A DNA stretch of 52,617 nt, from assembly GCF_000282975.1 (NCBI RefSeq), contig NZ_ALJC01000105.1, forward strand, positions 1-52,617, written 5' to 3'. A program made the position numbers and the translations under genes. The notes beneath the pieces are model-generated. The model had not been told where the DNA came from. It did no database searches and worked only from the letters and a program-made list of their open reading frames with translations. Shown here one piece after another: positions 1 through 8,480 of this stretch. Source of the stretch: Pseudomonas psychrophila HA-4. GTDB taxonomy: Bacteria; Pseudomonadota; Gammaproteobacteria; Pseudomonadales; Pseudomonadaceae. The number at the start of each line of letters is the position of its first letter. Position 1 is the stretch's first letter.

Positions 1-40
1 GAGCAGGATGTCAGGAGTTCGAATCCCCTTACCCCGACCA
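1..40 (+). tRNA. tRNA-Pro, 3' part only (cut by window edge)
   Basis: The first 40 bases are the 3' half of a tRNA. They hold the 3' side of the anticodon stem (gcagg), the variable region, a T-loop TTCGAAT, the acceptor strand taccccg, discriminator A and an encoded CCA. A G at position 72 implies a C1-G72 pair, the hallmark of bacterial tRNA-Pro. The anticodon lies outside the window, so the isoacceptor is not certain. The T-stem reads aggag / cccct, which leaves one A-C mismatch next to the loop-closing pair. Confidence 0.85.
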
Positions 41-104
41 TTTTCTGCCCAGCAGTAATGGGTGTGAAAATCAGGCGCTGATGCCAATCGCATCAGAGGC
101 CATT

Positions 105-134
105 AAAAAAAGCGTCCTTCGGGACGCTTTTTTT
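105..134 (+). terminator. Rho-independent terminator after the tRNA gene
   Basis: A perfect stem agcgtcc / ggacgct closes on a TTCG tetraloop, is preceded by a run of A and followed by seven T. The A and T runs extend the pairing, so it could work in both directions, ending the tRNA transcript on the plus strand and any read-through from gadC on the minus strand. Confidence 0.93.
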
Positions 135-159
135 ATGCCTGTAGAAAAACCAACCCTTC

Positions 160-306
160 GTAGCAGTTGCCGAGCTTGGCGAGGCTACGTCCGATTGCGC
201 AGCGATCGTAAATCCAGAGCGCTCGATCTGTCAGGCAGATCGCGACAACCATTTACGACTGCTTGGCAGCCGGACGTAGCCTCGCCAGGCAGTCGGCAAC
301 TGCTAC
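160..306. repeat. REPIN (inverted pair of REP sequences), copy 1
   Basis: Two inverted arms, each beginning gtagcagttgccga and reaching a core ggctacgtccg, are separated by about 80 bases that also contain inverted atcgtaaat / atttacga segments. This is the layout of a Pseudomonas REPIN: two REP palindromes mobilised together by a RAYT transposase encoded elsewhere. It ends 7 bases before the gadC stop codon. A second copy of the same family lies just past gadB. Confidence 0.88.
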
Positions 307-313
307 AGGCCCA

Positions 314-1843
314 TCAAGCCTTTGCTGCCTTGGCGTCGGCGTCCTGTAGATCCTGCAATGCCGCCGAATATTGATCAGCTTCGGCTTTTGGCACCATCTG
401 CCATGACGGCTTGCGTACCGCATAGAAGATGAACGGCGGCACGCCAGCAATCACCAACCCGATCAACAAGACCCCCGCATATTCAAAAAACGGCATGCTG
501 CTGAAGTTGTTCGGCGGGATAAAGCCAAAGATCAGTGCCACGCAGGTCGAGAACAGCCCCAAGAAGCACCATCCATGCAGTCCTTTGAGTACATAGCCGC
601 GTTTAACATTGGGCTGGGTTTTACGCAGCTTCATGGCGGACAGGAACATAAAGACGTAAATGATCAGGTACATCAACGCAGCCATCGCGCTGATCATCCA
701 GAACGCATCGGACACGTTGTCGATAAAGATGTAGATCGTGGAGAGCAAGGTGACGATTACGGCCTGCAAATACAAAATATTTTTCTGCACGCCTTTTTTG
801 TTCACCTCTTGCAGCACAGGAGGAAGCATCCCGGCTTTGCCAACAAACAGCAGACCTGTCGAAGGCCCCGCCGTCCAAGCCAATACGCCGCCCAACGCAC
901 CAATAATCAGCAAAATCGCCATGATCGGCGTAGCCCACGGCATATTGAAACCTTCAAAGAAGGCCGCATACGCCTGAATAACCCCCGCGGTGAGGCTGGT
1001 TGAGTCCGCCGGCACCACTAGAGAAATCGCCACGGTGGGCGGAATGAACACCAGCAGAATCATGAAGAAGGCCAACAGAATCGCGCGCGGCATTTCTTTT
1101 TGCGGATTGCGCAATTCGCGGGCGTGGATGGCGTTCATTTCGATACCGGCAAATGCCAGAAAGTTACTCACAATCAACACCAGGCCGGTAATGACTCCGG
1201 TAAATTCGCGCCACAGGTCCGAGTGCAGGTTATGGGGTCCGGCTTTAACCGTGGTATGGGTGTCGAAAATAGCCGGAATTAGGGCGTCCAGAGTCAATGG
1301 CGCGGCGGATTTGTGCCCCAACACCAGCCAGGCCACACCCAGCAACACCAGCAAGGCAGCCGGTAATGCAGTGCCCAGTAACATGAACCATGACGTCAGT
1401 TTTGACAGTGCACCGAGTCCGTTAAGCGCGACAAATGTGGATAGCCAATACAGGACGATGATCACCGCAGCCGTAAAGACACCACTTTTGGCCAGTTCAG
1501 GGTTAATCAAATACGCCATGGTGCTGGCCGCAAACCCGAGAACAATGGGGTACCACACCACCACTTGTACCCACATGAACCACATGATGAAAAAGCCGGG
1601 GCGGTCCCCGTAGGCTTGCCTCACCCAGCCATAGATCCCGCCGTTCCAGCCGGTGCCTAGTTCAGAGGCAACCAGAGAGACCGGAATGAAAAATAGCAGT
1701 GCCGGGATCACATACAGAAAGATCGAACCCAGGCCATAAACGGCCATAGTCGGCAGTGAACGAATACTGGCCACAGCGGCAACCATCATGAAACAGATGG
1801 TGAGCCATGACATGTAAGTTTTAGCTTTGCTGGTAGTAGCCAT
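314..1843 (-). CDS. gadC: Glutamate/GABA antiporter, GadC-type amino acid permease
   Basis: Predicted 509-residue inner-membrane protein of the APC superfamily with about 12 hydrophobic segments. GadC carriers import glutamate and export GABA, so the decarboxylase inside the cell can keep consuming protons. Supporting features are the length (E. coli GadC is about 511), the segment AGVIQAYAAFF followed by a TAGPSTGLLF stretch as in GadC, and its place with glutaminase and glutamate decarboxylase. I chose the ATG at 1843 because AGGGAGG sits 5 bases upstream; the longer frame would need a TTG. The tail after the last membrane helix is charged and could act as the pH-sensing C-plug, but similarity there is not visible. 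It lies 24 bases behind the glutaminase gene, so the two probably share a transcript. Other APC exchangers cannot be fully excluded. Confidence 0.85.
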   Translation of the reverse strand: MATTSKAKTYMSWLTICFMMVAAVASIRSLPTMAVYGLGSIFLYVIPALLFFIPVSLVASELGTGWNGGIYGWVRQAYGDRPGFFIMWFMWVQVVVWYPIVLGFAASTMAYLINPELAKSGVFTAAVIIVLYWLSTFVALNGLGALSKLTSWFMLLGTALPAALLVLLGVAWLVLGHKSAAPLTLDALIPAIFDTHTTVKAGPHNLHSDLWREFTGVITGLVLIVSNFLAFAGIEMNAIHARELRNPQKEMPRAILLAFFMILLVFIPPTVAISLVVPADSTSLTAGVIQAYAAFFEGFNMPWATPIMAILLIIGALGGVLAWTAGPSTGLLFVGKAGMLPPVLQEVNKKGVQKNILYLQAVIVTLLSTIYIFIDNVSDAFWMISAMAALMYLIIYVFMFLSAMKLRKTQPNVKRGYVLKGLHGWCFLGLFSTCVALIFGFIPPNNFSSMPFFEYAGVLLIGLVIAGVPPFIFYAVRKPSWQMVPKAEADQYSAALQDLQDADAKAAKA

Positions 1844-1867
1844 AAGCGCCTCCCTCAATCTTCCTGA

Positions 1868-2812
1868 TTAGTGCAACAGGCTCAAATTGAGCGTGCGGCT
1901 GAGCTGTTCGACGGCTAATTGGCCGCGAACACTGTTACCCGCCACGTCCAGTGGTGGGGCAAAGGCGGCGATGGCGCACACGCCCGGAACTACCGCGAGA
2001 ATGCCGCCACCCACCCCGCTTTTGCCGGGCAAACCGACTTTGTAATACCAGTCACCCGTGGTGTCATAAAGGCCGTTTAGTGTCATTTCGGCCAGTATGG
2101 GCGCCACGTTTTTGGCCTGTACCACGCGTTTTCCAGTGACGGGGTTTACGCCGCCATTGGCCAGCGTCACGCCCATGGTGACTAAGTCATGGCAGGTAAT
2201 CGACACAGAGCATTGGCGTGTGTAAACAGCGCATACCTCCATGGGATCGGCGTACATGTAGCCATAGCTTTGCAATAACCAAGCAATGCCGCGGTTGTGT
2301 TGATTACTGGACGCTTCGGACTTGTACACTTCTTCGTTAACGCTCAAATCGCGCCCGGCAAAAGCGTTATAAGTCGACTGGATCTGCTCCCAGCGTTTTT
2401 GTGCGTTCTCGGCCGCCAGCAGGCTCACGGTGGCCATTGCGCCAGCGTTTACAAACGGGTTGAGCGGTCGGCCCTTATGCAATTCCAGGGCAACCACTGA
2501 ATTGAAAGGCTCGCCTGTGGGGTCGCAGCCAATCTTACTGCGCAGCACCTGCGGACCGATTTCATCGAGCACATGGGCGAGGGTAAATACCTTGGAAATC
2601 GACTCGATGGCAAAGGCGTAGTCGGTGTCACCGACCTCAGCATGTGTGCCATCGCAAAACATGATGCTAATGCCGAATAGATGGGAAGGCACAGACGCCA
2701 AATAGGGGATGTAGCTGGCGTTTTTACCGTGTTGATTGTTGGCGAAACGTTGCAGGGCTTCGTCCAGTGCCTGTTTCACACTGTCATCGACAGTCGTGGG
2801 TTTTCGCTTCAT
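1868..2812 (-). CDS. glsA: Glutaminase (beta-lactamase-fold, YbaS/GlsA type)
   Basis: A 314-residue enzyme that hydrolyses glutamine to glutamate and ammonia. It has the serine-dependent glutaminase signature SISKVFTLA (Ser-x-x-Lys nucleophile motif) near residue 77 and the usual family length (about 308-310). Further conserved blocks are NPFVNAGAMATVSLL and GKSGVGGGILAVVPG. Start ATG at 2812 has AGGAG about 9 bases upstream. In E. coli the acid-activated glutaminase YbaS works with GadC: ammonia released from glutamine neutralises protons and glutamate feeds decarboxylation. Its position directly upstream of gadC and divergent from gadB suggests both branches act together here. Cytoplasmic; no signal peptide. 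Confidence 0.9.
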   Translation of the reverse strand: MKRKPTTVDDSVKQALDEALQRFANNQHGKNASYIPYLASVPSHLFGISIMFCDGTHAEVGDTDYAFAIESISKVFTLAHVLDEIGPQVLRSKIGCDPTGEPFNSVVALELHKGRPLNPFVNAGAMATVSLLAAENAQKRWEQIQSTYNAFAGRDLSVNEEVYKSEASSNQHNRGIAWLLQSYGYMYADPMEVCAVYTRQCSVSITCHDLVTMGVTLANGGVNPVTGKRVVQAKNVAPILAEMTLNGLYDTTGDWYYKVGLPGKSGVGGGILAVVPGVCAIAAFAPPLDVAGNSVRGQLAVEQLSRTLNLSLLH

Positions 2813-2984
2813 TACGCTCGCTCCTTGAGTGCTCTCTAAGAACGAAGACTATAGATCGTAAAAATAACCTTGATCGAAAATCACGCAGCAAACTTCAACG
2901 GGTTGTCTATGCTCGCTGGGTTGAAGCTGAGCCAGCAGGAGGGCTCGGCTCGGCTGTGTTGTTCATTACTCAAGGAGAGTTTTC
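2813..2984. promoter_or_regulatory. Divergent control region between glsA-gadC and gadB
   Basis: These 172 bases lie between two divergent starts and must hold promoters for both units. A CTATGCT at 2907-2913 resembles a sigma-S-type -10 for gadB. I could not pair it with a convincing -35, and I see no clear GadE-box or other named operator. The part nearest glsA is AT-rich (about 2850-2885). Confidence 0.5.
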
Positions 2985-4382
2985 ATGGCACTGCATCGCA
3001 TCAAGCGTCACGGCGTAAGCGACCCGGTCTTTGGTTCATCCGCTCTGGATCATGCCGCAGCGACCAAATTATTTCCCCAGGCTGAGCAGTCGGCACGTGA
3101 TGTTTACCAACTGGTTCACGACGAACTGTATCTGGACGGTAACTCCCGCCAAAACCTCGCCACCTTCTGCCAGACCTGGGCTGAAGATGAGGTTCACAAG
3201 CTGATGGACCTGTCGATCGACAAAAACATGATCGACAAGGATGAGTACCCGCAATCAGCGGAGTTGGAGAACCGTTGCGTCCACATGCTGGCGGATTTAT
3301 GGCACTCCCCGGATGCTGCGAGCACATTGGGCACGTCCACTGTTGGGTCTAGCGAAGCGTGCATGCTTGGCGGCCTGGCAGCACTTTGGCGCTGGCGTGC
3401 CGTGCGTAAAGCTGCCGGCAAATCGACATCAACCCCGAACATGGTGTGTGGCCCAGTGCAGGTGTGCTGGCATAAATTCGCCCGTTATTGGGATGTAGAA
3501 ATTCGTGAAGTGCCGATGTCAGAAGGGCATTGGTTCATGACCCCAGAAGACCTCGACGGTCGGGTCGACGAAAACACCATCGTGGTAGTGCCGACCTTCG
3601 GCCAAACCTTTACCGGTTTGTATGAAACGGTAAAACCTCTGTCAGACGCACTCGATGAGCTAGAGAAGCGCACGGGCCTGAGCGTTGACATTCATGTCGA
3701 CGGTGCCAGCGGTGCATTTCTGGCACCCTTTTGCGCACCCGATGTGCTGTGGGACTTCCGTGTTGAGCGGGTTAAATCCATCAGCACTTCAGGCCACAAA
3801 TTCGGTTTGGCCCCTTTGGGTGCTGGCTGGGTGATATGGCGTGATGCGAAAGAACTGCCAGAAGGCTTGATCTTCCACGTGAACTATCTGGGCGGCGATA
3901 TGCCGACCTTCGCCCTGAACTTTTCGCGTCCAGCGGGGCAGATTATTTCCCAGTACTACAACTTCTTGCGCTTGGGACGTGAGGGGTACGAGCGTATTCA
4001 CTCGGAGTGCTACGAAACGGCGCAGTTTTTGGCGCGTGAACTGGTCAAGATCGGCCCGTTTGAGATGCTCTTCAATGGTGATCCGCAACTGGGCATCCCG
4101 GCGCTGACCTGGCGTTTAAAACCAGATGCGAAAACCAACTACTCGCTTTATGACCTGGCTGATCGCCTGCGCATACGCGGCTGGCTGGTACCGGCCTATA
4201 GCCTGCCAGCGAACGTTGAAAACGTAGTTGTTCAGCGGATTTTGGTGAAACAGGGCATGTCGATCGACATGGCGAAGCTGCTGCTTGAAGACTTTACGCG
4301 CAACATTAAATTCTTCGAAGAGCATCAGCCTCACGGCTTTAAAGGCCGTGAGGCTGAGGCGGGGAACCACGCGGGGCGTTAA
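2985..4382 (+). CDS. gadB: Glutamate decarboxylase (PLP-dependent, GadA/GadB type)
   Basis: Converts glutamate to GABA and CO2, using up one proton. The 465-residue length equals E. coli GadB (466). The region [20 protein letters not shown] is near-identical to GadB. The PLP lysine is Lys272 in STSGHKFG, and HVDGASG supplies the cofactor-binding aspartate. The N-terminus differs from the E. coli acid-sensing segment, and the tail after the conserved helix is longer and Gly/Ala/His-rich, so pH gating may be tuned differently. ATG at 2985 follows AGGAG by about 7 bases. It is divergent from glsA-gadC, and its product GABA is the export substrate expected for the neighbouring antiporter. A REPIN follows 20 bases after the stop. 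Confidence 0.96.
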   Translation: MALHRIKRHGVSDPVFGSSALDHAAATKLFPQAEQSARDVYQLVHDELYLDGNSRQNLATFCQTWAEDEVHKLMDLSIDKNMIDKDEYPQSAELENRCVHMLADLWHSPDAASTLGTSTVGSSEACMLGGLAALWRWRAVRKAAGKSTSTPNMVCGPVQVCWHKFARYWDVEIREVPMSEGHWFMTPEDLDGRVDENTIVVVPTFGQTFTGLYETVKPLSDALDELEKRTGLSVDIHVDGASGAFLAPFCAPDVLWDFRVERVKSISTSGHKFGLAPLGAGWVIWRDAKELPEGLIFHVNYLGGDMPTFALNFSRPAGQIISQYYNFLRLGREGYERIHSECYETAQFLARELVKIGPFEMLFNGDPQLGIPALTWRLKPDAKTNYSLYDLADRLRIRGWLVPAYSLPANVENVVVQRILVKQGMSIDMAKLLLEDFTRNIKFFEEHQPHGFKGREAEAGNHAGR

Positions 4383-4401
4383 GCCCTCCTCGGGATTTTT
4401 C

Positions 4402-4527
4402 GTAGCAGTTGCCGAGCCTGCGAGGCTACGTCCGATTGCCTAGCAATCGTAAATACTGACACTGCGAAGTGCTTGATTTTACGACTTACGCAGCCGGACG
4501 CAGCCTCGCAGGCTCGGCAGCTGCTAC
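4402..4527. repeat. REPIN, copy 2 (same family as 160-306)
   Basis: Arms gtagcagttgccgagcctgc and its complement at the far end enclose the core ggctacgtccgattgc and an inner atcgtaaat / ttttacga pair. Sequence and layout match the REPIN at 160-306, with a shorter spacer. It sits between the convergent gadB and ndh stops, 13 bases from the ndh stop, and may also act as a terminator or mRNA stabiliser. Confidence 0.88.
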
Positions 4528-4540
4528 AAGCGCCACGGTG

Positions 4541-5842
4541 TTAGTGCAGTTTCAGACGCGGCTCGGTGCCGCGTCCGATTCTGCTGCCGAGCATCAGCAT
4601 CAGCGTGCGGAATGTTCCGTACAGCGCCATCTGGTGCATGCGGTACAACGAGATGTAGAACATCCGCGCTAACCAACCTTCAAGCATGACGGTGCCCATC
4701 AGGCTGCCCATCAAGTTACCCACAGCCGAAAAGCTCGACAGCGAAATCAACGAGCCGTAATCGCGGTAGTGGTAGTCAGGCAGTTGCGATTGACCTTCAA
4801 GCCGCAATTTTAGCGATTTGGCCAGCAGCGAAGCCTGTTGATGAGCCGCTTGTGCGCGAGGCGGTACCATTTTGTCCGTGCCCGGTTGCGGGCATGCTGC
4901 GCAATCGCCAAAGGCAAAAATGTTCTCGTCGCGGGTCGTTTGCAGGCTAGGGCGTACCACCAATTGGTTGATGCGGTTGGTCTCCAGCCCCGCCAGATCC
5001 TTCAGGAAACCCGGCGCACGAATACCTGCGGCCCACACTTTCAAGCTGGCCGGAATCACTTTGCCGTCGACGGTGAGCAAGCCGTCGGCCGTGACTTCGC
5101 TGACGGCGGAGTTGGTTAAGACCGTCACCCCAAGATTCTCTAGGGTTTTATGCACAGGCCCGCCAATACGCTCAGGCAATGCAGGCAGCACCCGAGGCCC
5201 GGCCTCAATCAGGGTGATGTGCATGTTTTCGGGCTTGATGCGGTCTAGGCCATAAGCGGCCAGTTCGTGAGCAGCGTTATGCAGTTCTGCGGCCAGCTCG
5301 ACACCGGTTGCCCCGGCGCCCACGATGGCCACGCTAATGGTCTCGACAGTATCGGTTTGCCCGGCATGTGCACGCAGGTAGTGGTTGAGCAATTGCTGAT
5401 GAAAGCGTTCGGCCTGTTTACGAGTATCCAAAAACAGACAATGCTCAGCCGCGCCCTTGGTACCGAAATCATTGGTCGTGCTGCCCACAGCAATCACCAG
5501 CGTGTCGTAACTCAACTCCCGCGCAGGCACCAGTTCTTGCCCGTTTTCGTCGAGGGTTGCAGACAATGAAATCTTTTTCAGCTCACGGTCTAACCCGCTC
5601 ATGCGCCCCAGCTGGAATTCGAAGTGATTCCATTTTGCCTGAGCGACATAGTTGAGTTCGTCTTCGGACGAATTCAGCGAGCCAGCAGCGACTTCATGCA
5701 GCAGCGGTTTCCAGATGTGGGTCAAGTTGGCGTCTACCAGCGTGACGCTGGCTTTACCGCGCTTGCCCAGGGTTTTGCCCAGGCGGGTCGCCAACTCCAA
5801 ACCGCCAGCGCCGCCGCCGACGATAACAATACGATGGGTCAT
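4541..5842 (-). CDS. ndh: Type II NADH dehydrogenase (NDH-2)
   Basis: A 433-residue single-subunit flavoprotein that passes electrons from NADH to ubiquinone without pumping protons. The N-terminal FAD-binding Rossmann motif is IVIVGGGAGGLELATRLG, the second (NADH) Rossmann motif is VAIVGAGATGVELAAELH near residue 170, and ENIFAFGDCAACP is the conserved FAD-contacting block. The C-terminal part with MEGWLARMFYISLYR-like amphipathic sequence is where NDH-2 enzymes attach to the membrane face. I use ATG at 5842; the longer version needs a GTG three codons upstream, and neither has a strong Shine-Dalgarno site. No operon partner is visible. Confidence 0.93.
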   Translation of the reverse strand: MTHRIVIVGGGAGGLELATRLGKTLGKRGKASVTLVDANLTHIWKPLLHEVAAGSLNSSEDELNYVAQAKWNHFEFQLGRMSGLDRELKKISLSATLDENGQELVPARELSYDTLVIAVGSTTNDFGTKGAAEHCLFLDTRKQAERFHQQLLNHYLRAHAGQTDTVETISVAIVGAGATGVELAAELHNAAHELAAYGLDRIKPENMHITLIEAGPRVLPALPERIGGPVHKTLENLGVTVLTNSAVSEVTADGLLTVDGKVIPASLKVWAAGIRAPGFLKDLAGLETNRINQLVVRPSLQTTRDENIFAFGDCAACPQPGTDKMVPPRAQAAHQQASLLAKSLKLRLEGQSQLPDYHYRDYGSLISLSSFSAVGNLMGSLMGTVMLEGWLARMFYISLYRMHQMALYGTFRTLMLMLGSRIGRGTEPRLKLH

Positions 5843-6128
5843 AGGTATCACTCACAAGGCTTAAAAGAATCGGTGCGCGAGTTACCCGAGCGAGCGCAAG
5901 GCAGCTCAAAGCGTCGGATAACTTAGAAATTGGCATGCTGCTCATCATCTTGATTCAGGTGGCAGGGCATAGAAGTGTTGCCTCGTCAGATAGACGTTGC
6001 AGGATGTGTGAAAGCTACAGCATTAGATCCATCGGAATCAAAGCCAGAGTAGCGCTTGAGGCCCAACGTTTCGACGCGCAGTTTGTCGTGTAGACGAACG
6101 GGGTGGTTTTCAATTAACCACCTTGGGT

Positions 6129-6758
6129 TCACAAACTGATGCCTACATCGAAAATAATGCTGCGGCCCAGGTTATTGCGCAGAAAATCCGGCGCATCTGG
6201 CTGTGCAAACAACACGCGGGCAAACGTCGGCCCCACCAGTGACAACGAGCGCCAGCCTTGACGTAAATATTCGGTTGGCGGCGGGAAATGGCTGTTCAGG
6301 TCCAGCACTTCACGTTTGAGGCTGGAAAAAGCAATGATGTCCAGTTGACCCAAATCGATGTCGCGCTCCTGGTAGTTCTTGGCCTTCTTGTGCAGCGTAG
6401 GGGCCAAGCGTTGCAGCAGTTTGCTGGCTGGAATCCGTTTGGGCCGTGCTTCGCGGCGCACCAATTGGCTCAGCGAATACGCGCTGCGACGGCGTTGCAG
6501 TTCTTCTCGCCACTCATCGTTCAGGCGCCGACCCTCATCGAGCACAAAAAAAACTTCAAAGCGCGCGTCGCCAAACAATACGTCGGGCGGTTCCTGACTG
6601 GCCTGCATGAAGTCTTCGGTGTGATAAGGGATGTTCAAGCCTTGGAGCAAGCGCTGGCATACCCAACGCTCCCGCTCCCATTTACGGGCATTGGACAGAA
6701 AGGCATTGGCTTGTTCGGCCTGGATTGTAAGCAGGCGTAAGTAATCAGAGTCATCCAT
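6129..6758 (-). CDS. DUF1780 family protein (conserved in Pseudomonas)
   Basis: A 209-residue soluble protein I recognise as the pseudomonad DUF1780 family from its opening DDSDYLRLLTIQAEQANAFL and the following ARKWERERW block. The middle is rich in Arg and Lys (RREARPKRIPASKLLQRL). Some annotations call the family a putative endonuclease because of a nuclease-like fold, but I see no motif that proves activity. No signal peptide or membrane segment. The start at 6758 is the natural one for the family. Gaps to its neighbours (286 and 270 bases) suggest it is transcribed alone. Function unknown. Confidence 0.75.
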   Translation of the reverse strand: MDDSDYLRLLTIQAEQANAFLSNARKWERERWVCQRLLQGLNIPYHTEDFMQASQEPPDVLFGDARFEVFFVLDEGRRLNDEWREELQRRRSAYSLSQLVRREARPKRIPASKLLQRLAPTLHKKAKNYQERDIDLGQLDIIAFSSLKREVLDLNSHFPPPTEYLRQGWRSLSLVGPTFARVLFAQPDAPDFLRNNLGRSIIFDVGISL

Positions 6759-7028
6759 GTACGCATCTTAGGCGTGCGTCGGCGCTCGCGCGAATGTTTA
6801 TCGAGCCTCTTTACAACCAGCCTTACAGCCTCTGCTGCGCGCGGCGCAACAAGAGTGTTGTAAGTTACTGGTCCCACCCCCGCCGGGAAGCGAGGTCACC
6901 CGCATCAGTTCGCTCAACACGTAAGTTGCCATCAATATGCCGATAGCCCCTTGAGCGAACGATGTGGGGACAAAACATGGCGGTCCGTTTTAAGCACTAT
7001 TGTTGTTCAAACACACCGTTTTTCATCA

Positions 7029-8312
7029 TCACCAGATGCGAAGCGTGTAACTCACCAGCAGCCGGACTTCATCGGCATCCCGTGCAAAGTCTGAGCGATA
7101 CGTCGCATTACGCAGTCGCACCGCAACGTCTTTCAACGCTCCGCTCTGAACCACGTACTTGATTTCACTGTCGCGCTCCCACTCTTTACCGGTGCCGCCA
7201 TTTTTTAGCTTCACATGGTCGCCACTCACATAACGGCTCATGAAGCTCAGGCCAGGAATGCCCAGGGCCGCGAAATCGTAGTCGTAGCGTGCTTGCCACG
7301 AACGTTCCTGGGCGCCCGCAAAGTCATTGATCTGGACGAAGTTGACCAGATAAGGATCGCTGCCATCGACATAAGGGAATGCCGTGTCACCGGACATGTG
7401 CTGGTAGGCCGCGCTGAGCTTGTGGCCATTGAGGCCATAACCAATCATGCCGTTGAGCGAGGTGTTATCAATTTTGCCGCCGCGTGCCTGGCCTTGATCA
7501 TCGCTGAAGGCGGCCCGCAGATCACTGGTGAACGTGCCCGGCCCCAGTTTTTGCGCCGAAGTTAACCCCACAAAGTGCTGGCGGTAAACGTCGTCAAGTT
7601 GGGCAAAGTAGTAGCTGGCGACGGTTTTTTCGCCGAGTTTGTAGCTCAGGCCCGCCGTATCGAAATGTTTGCCAGTGGCGCTACCCACAAAGCGACTGTT
7701 CTTGTTGTTTAGGCCGATGTCTTCCCAATGGGTAGAGTCGCGGTCCTTGACCTTATCAAGACGTGCGCCGGTGAACGTCAGGTCCTTGACCTCCTTCGAC
7801 GTCAGCAGGCCACCTTCAAACGTTTGCGGCAAGATGCGTCCGTCGTTGGGCTTGAGAGTGGGCAGTTCGGGGATCAATGTGCCGAGCTTTAACTCGGTCG
7901 CGGAGATCTTCACCTTGGCGGTCACGCCCAGCTTGGAGTACTCGTTCACTGCGCGACCGTTATGGTCTGTCGGTAAAAGGCCGGTGCCTGTGCGGTCCGG
8001 GCTGGAGTCAAGCTTGACCCCGAGCATGCCCAGGGCATCGACGCCAAATCCGACGACACCGTCGGTATAGCCGGACTTAACGTTGAGCATAAAACCTTGC
8101 GCCCACTCGTCTCGTCGCGACTGCTGCGCGCTGGTGCCATCGCGAAAGTCGCGGTTGAAGTACATGTTGCGCGTTTCGAGGGTTGCGCTGCTGTCTTCAA
8201 AGAAAGCGGCGTAGCCAAAGGGGGTGAATCCAACGAGTGCGCTGGCAAGAGCCGTGGATTTAAGGCGCAGAGTACGGGCAGGCACGATGACCTGAAGGGG
8301 CATGAATGGCAT
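7029..8312 (-). CDS. OprD-family outer-membrane porin
   Basis: A 427-residue outer-membrane beta-barrel of the OprD family, which take up basic amino acids, peptides or aromatic acids by substrate-specific diffusion. The basic N-terminus and hydrophobic TALASALVGFTPFGYAA form a signal peptide cut near residue 35. The mature protein opens with the OprD-like FFEDSSATLETRNMYFNRDFRD, contains the family phrase RSWQARYDYDFAALGIPGLSFMSRYVSG, and ends in a barrel-closing VSYTLRIW with an aromatic last residue. The substrate cannot be told from sequence. ATG at 8312 is used; an in-frame ATG lies three codons in. A TATAAG -10-like site and an inverted repeat lie just upstream. Confidence 0.93.
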   Translation of the reverse strand: MPFMPLQVIVPARTLRLKSTALASALVGFTPFGYAAFFEDSSATLETRNMYFNRDFRDGTSAQQSRRDEWAQGFMLNVKSGYTDGVVGFGVDALGMLGVKLDSSPDRTGTGLLPTDHNGRAVNEYSKLGVTAKVKISATELKLGTLIPELPTLKPNDGRILPQTFEGGLLTSKEVKDLTFTGARLDKVKDRDSTHWEDIGLNNKNSRFVGSATGKHFDTAGLSYKLGEKTVASYYFAQLDDVYRQHFVGLTSAQKLGPGTFTSDLRAAFSDDQGQARGGKIDNTSLNGMIGYGLNGHKLSAAYQHMSGDTAFPYVDGSDPYLVNFVQINDFAGAQERSWQARYDYDFAALGIPGLSFMSRYVSGDHVKLKNGGTGKEWERDSEIKYVVQSGALKDVAVRLRNATYRSDFARDADEVRLLVSYTLRIW

Positions 8313-8332
8313 CTTAGGGTTCCAATATTGTT

Positions 8333-8366
8333 CTTATAATTGCCGAAAACACGTTGAGGTGTTTTC
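8333..8366 (-). promoter_or_regulatory. Candidate oprD-gene promoter with 8-bp inverted repeat
   Basis: Read on the minus strand, a TATAAG (8333-8338) lies about 20 bases before the porin start codon. Just upstream is a perfect inverted repeat, GAAAACAC (8345-8352) and GTGTTTTC (8359-8366), separated by 6 bases. Its position over the expected -35 region fits a repressor or activator operator. No good -35 hexamer is present, which would agree with activator dependence. The regulator is not identified. Confidence 0.45.
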
Positions 8367-8443
8367 TGGTGGTGTTGCTGGGGCGATGGTTGACCACACA
8401 GTCCCAGAGACGATGCTAAGACCCAGAGCTTTCGATAACCTTT

Positions 8444-8458
8444 CAATGTGTTTCATTG
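8444..8458. promoter_or_regulatory. Small inverted repeat upstream of the CbiM-like gene
   Basis: CAATG and CATTG flank a 5-base spacer, ending 22 bases before the CbiM-like ATG and just ahead of its GGAGG ribosome-binding site. It may be an operator or a weak hairpin in the leader. I could not match it to a known Zur, NikR or cobalamin-responsive element. Confidence 0.3.
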
Positions 8459-8480
8459 TGGTGAGAAGGAGGGGTGGCAC

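Noticed and set aside
81..374. 97-codon plus-strand frame
   Set aside because: It covers a terminator, a REPIN and the antisense end of gadC, so it is not a gene.
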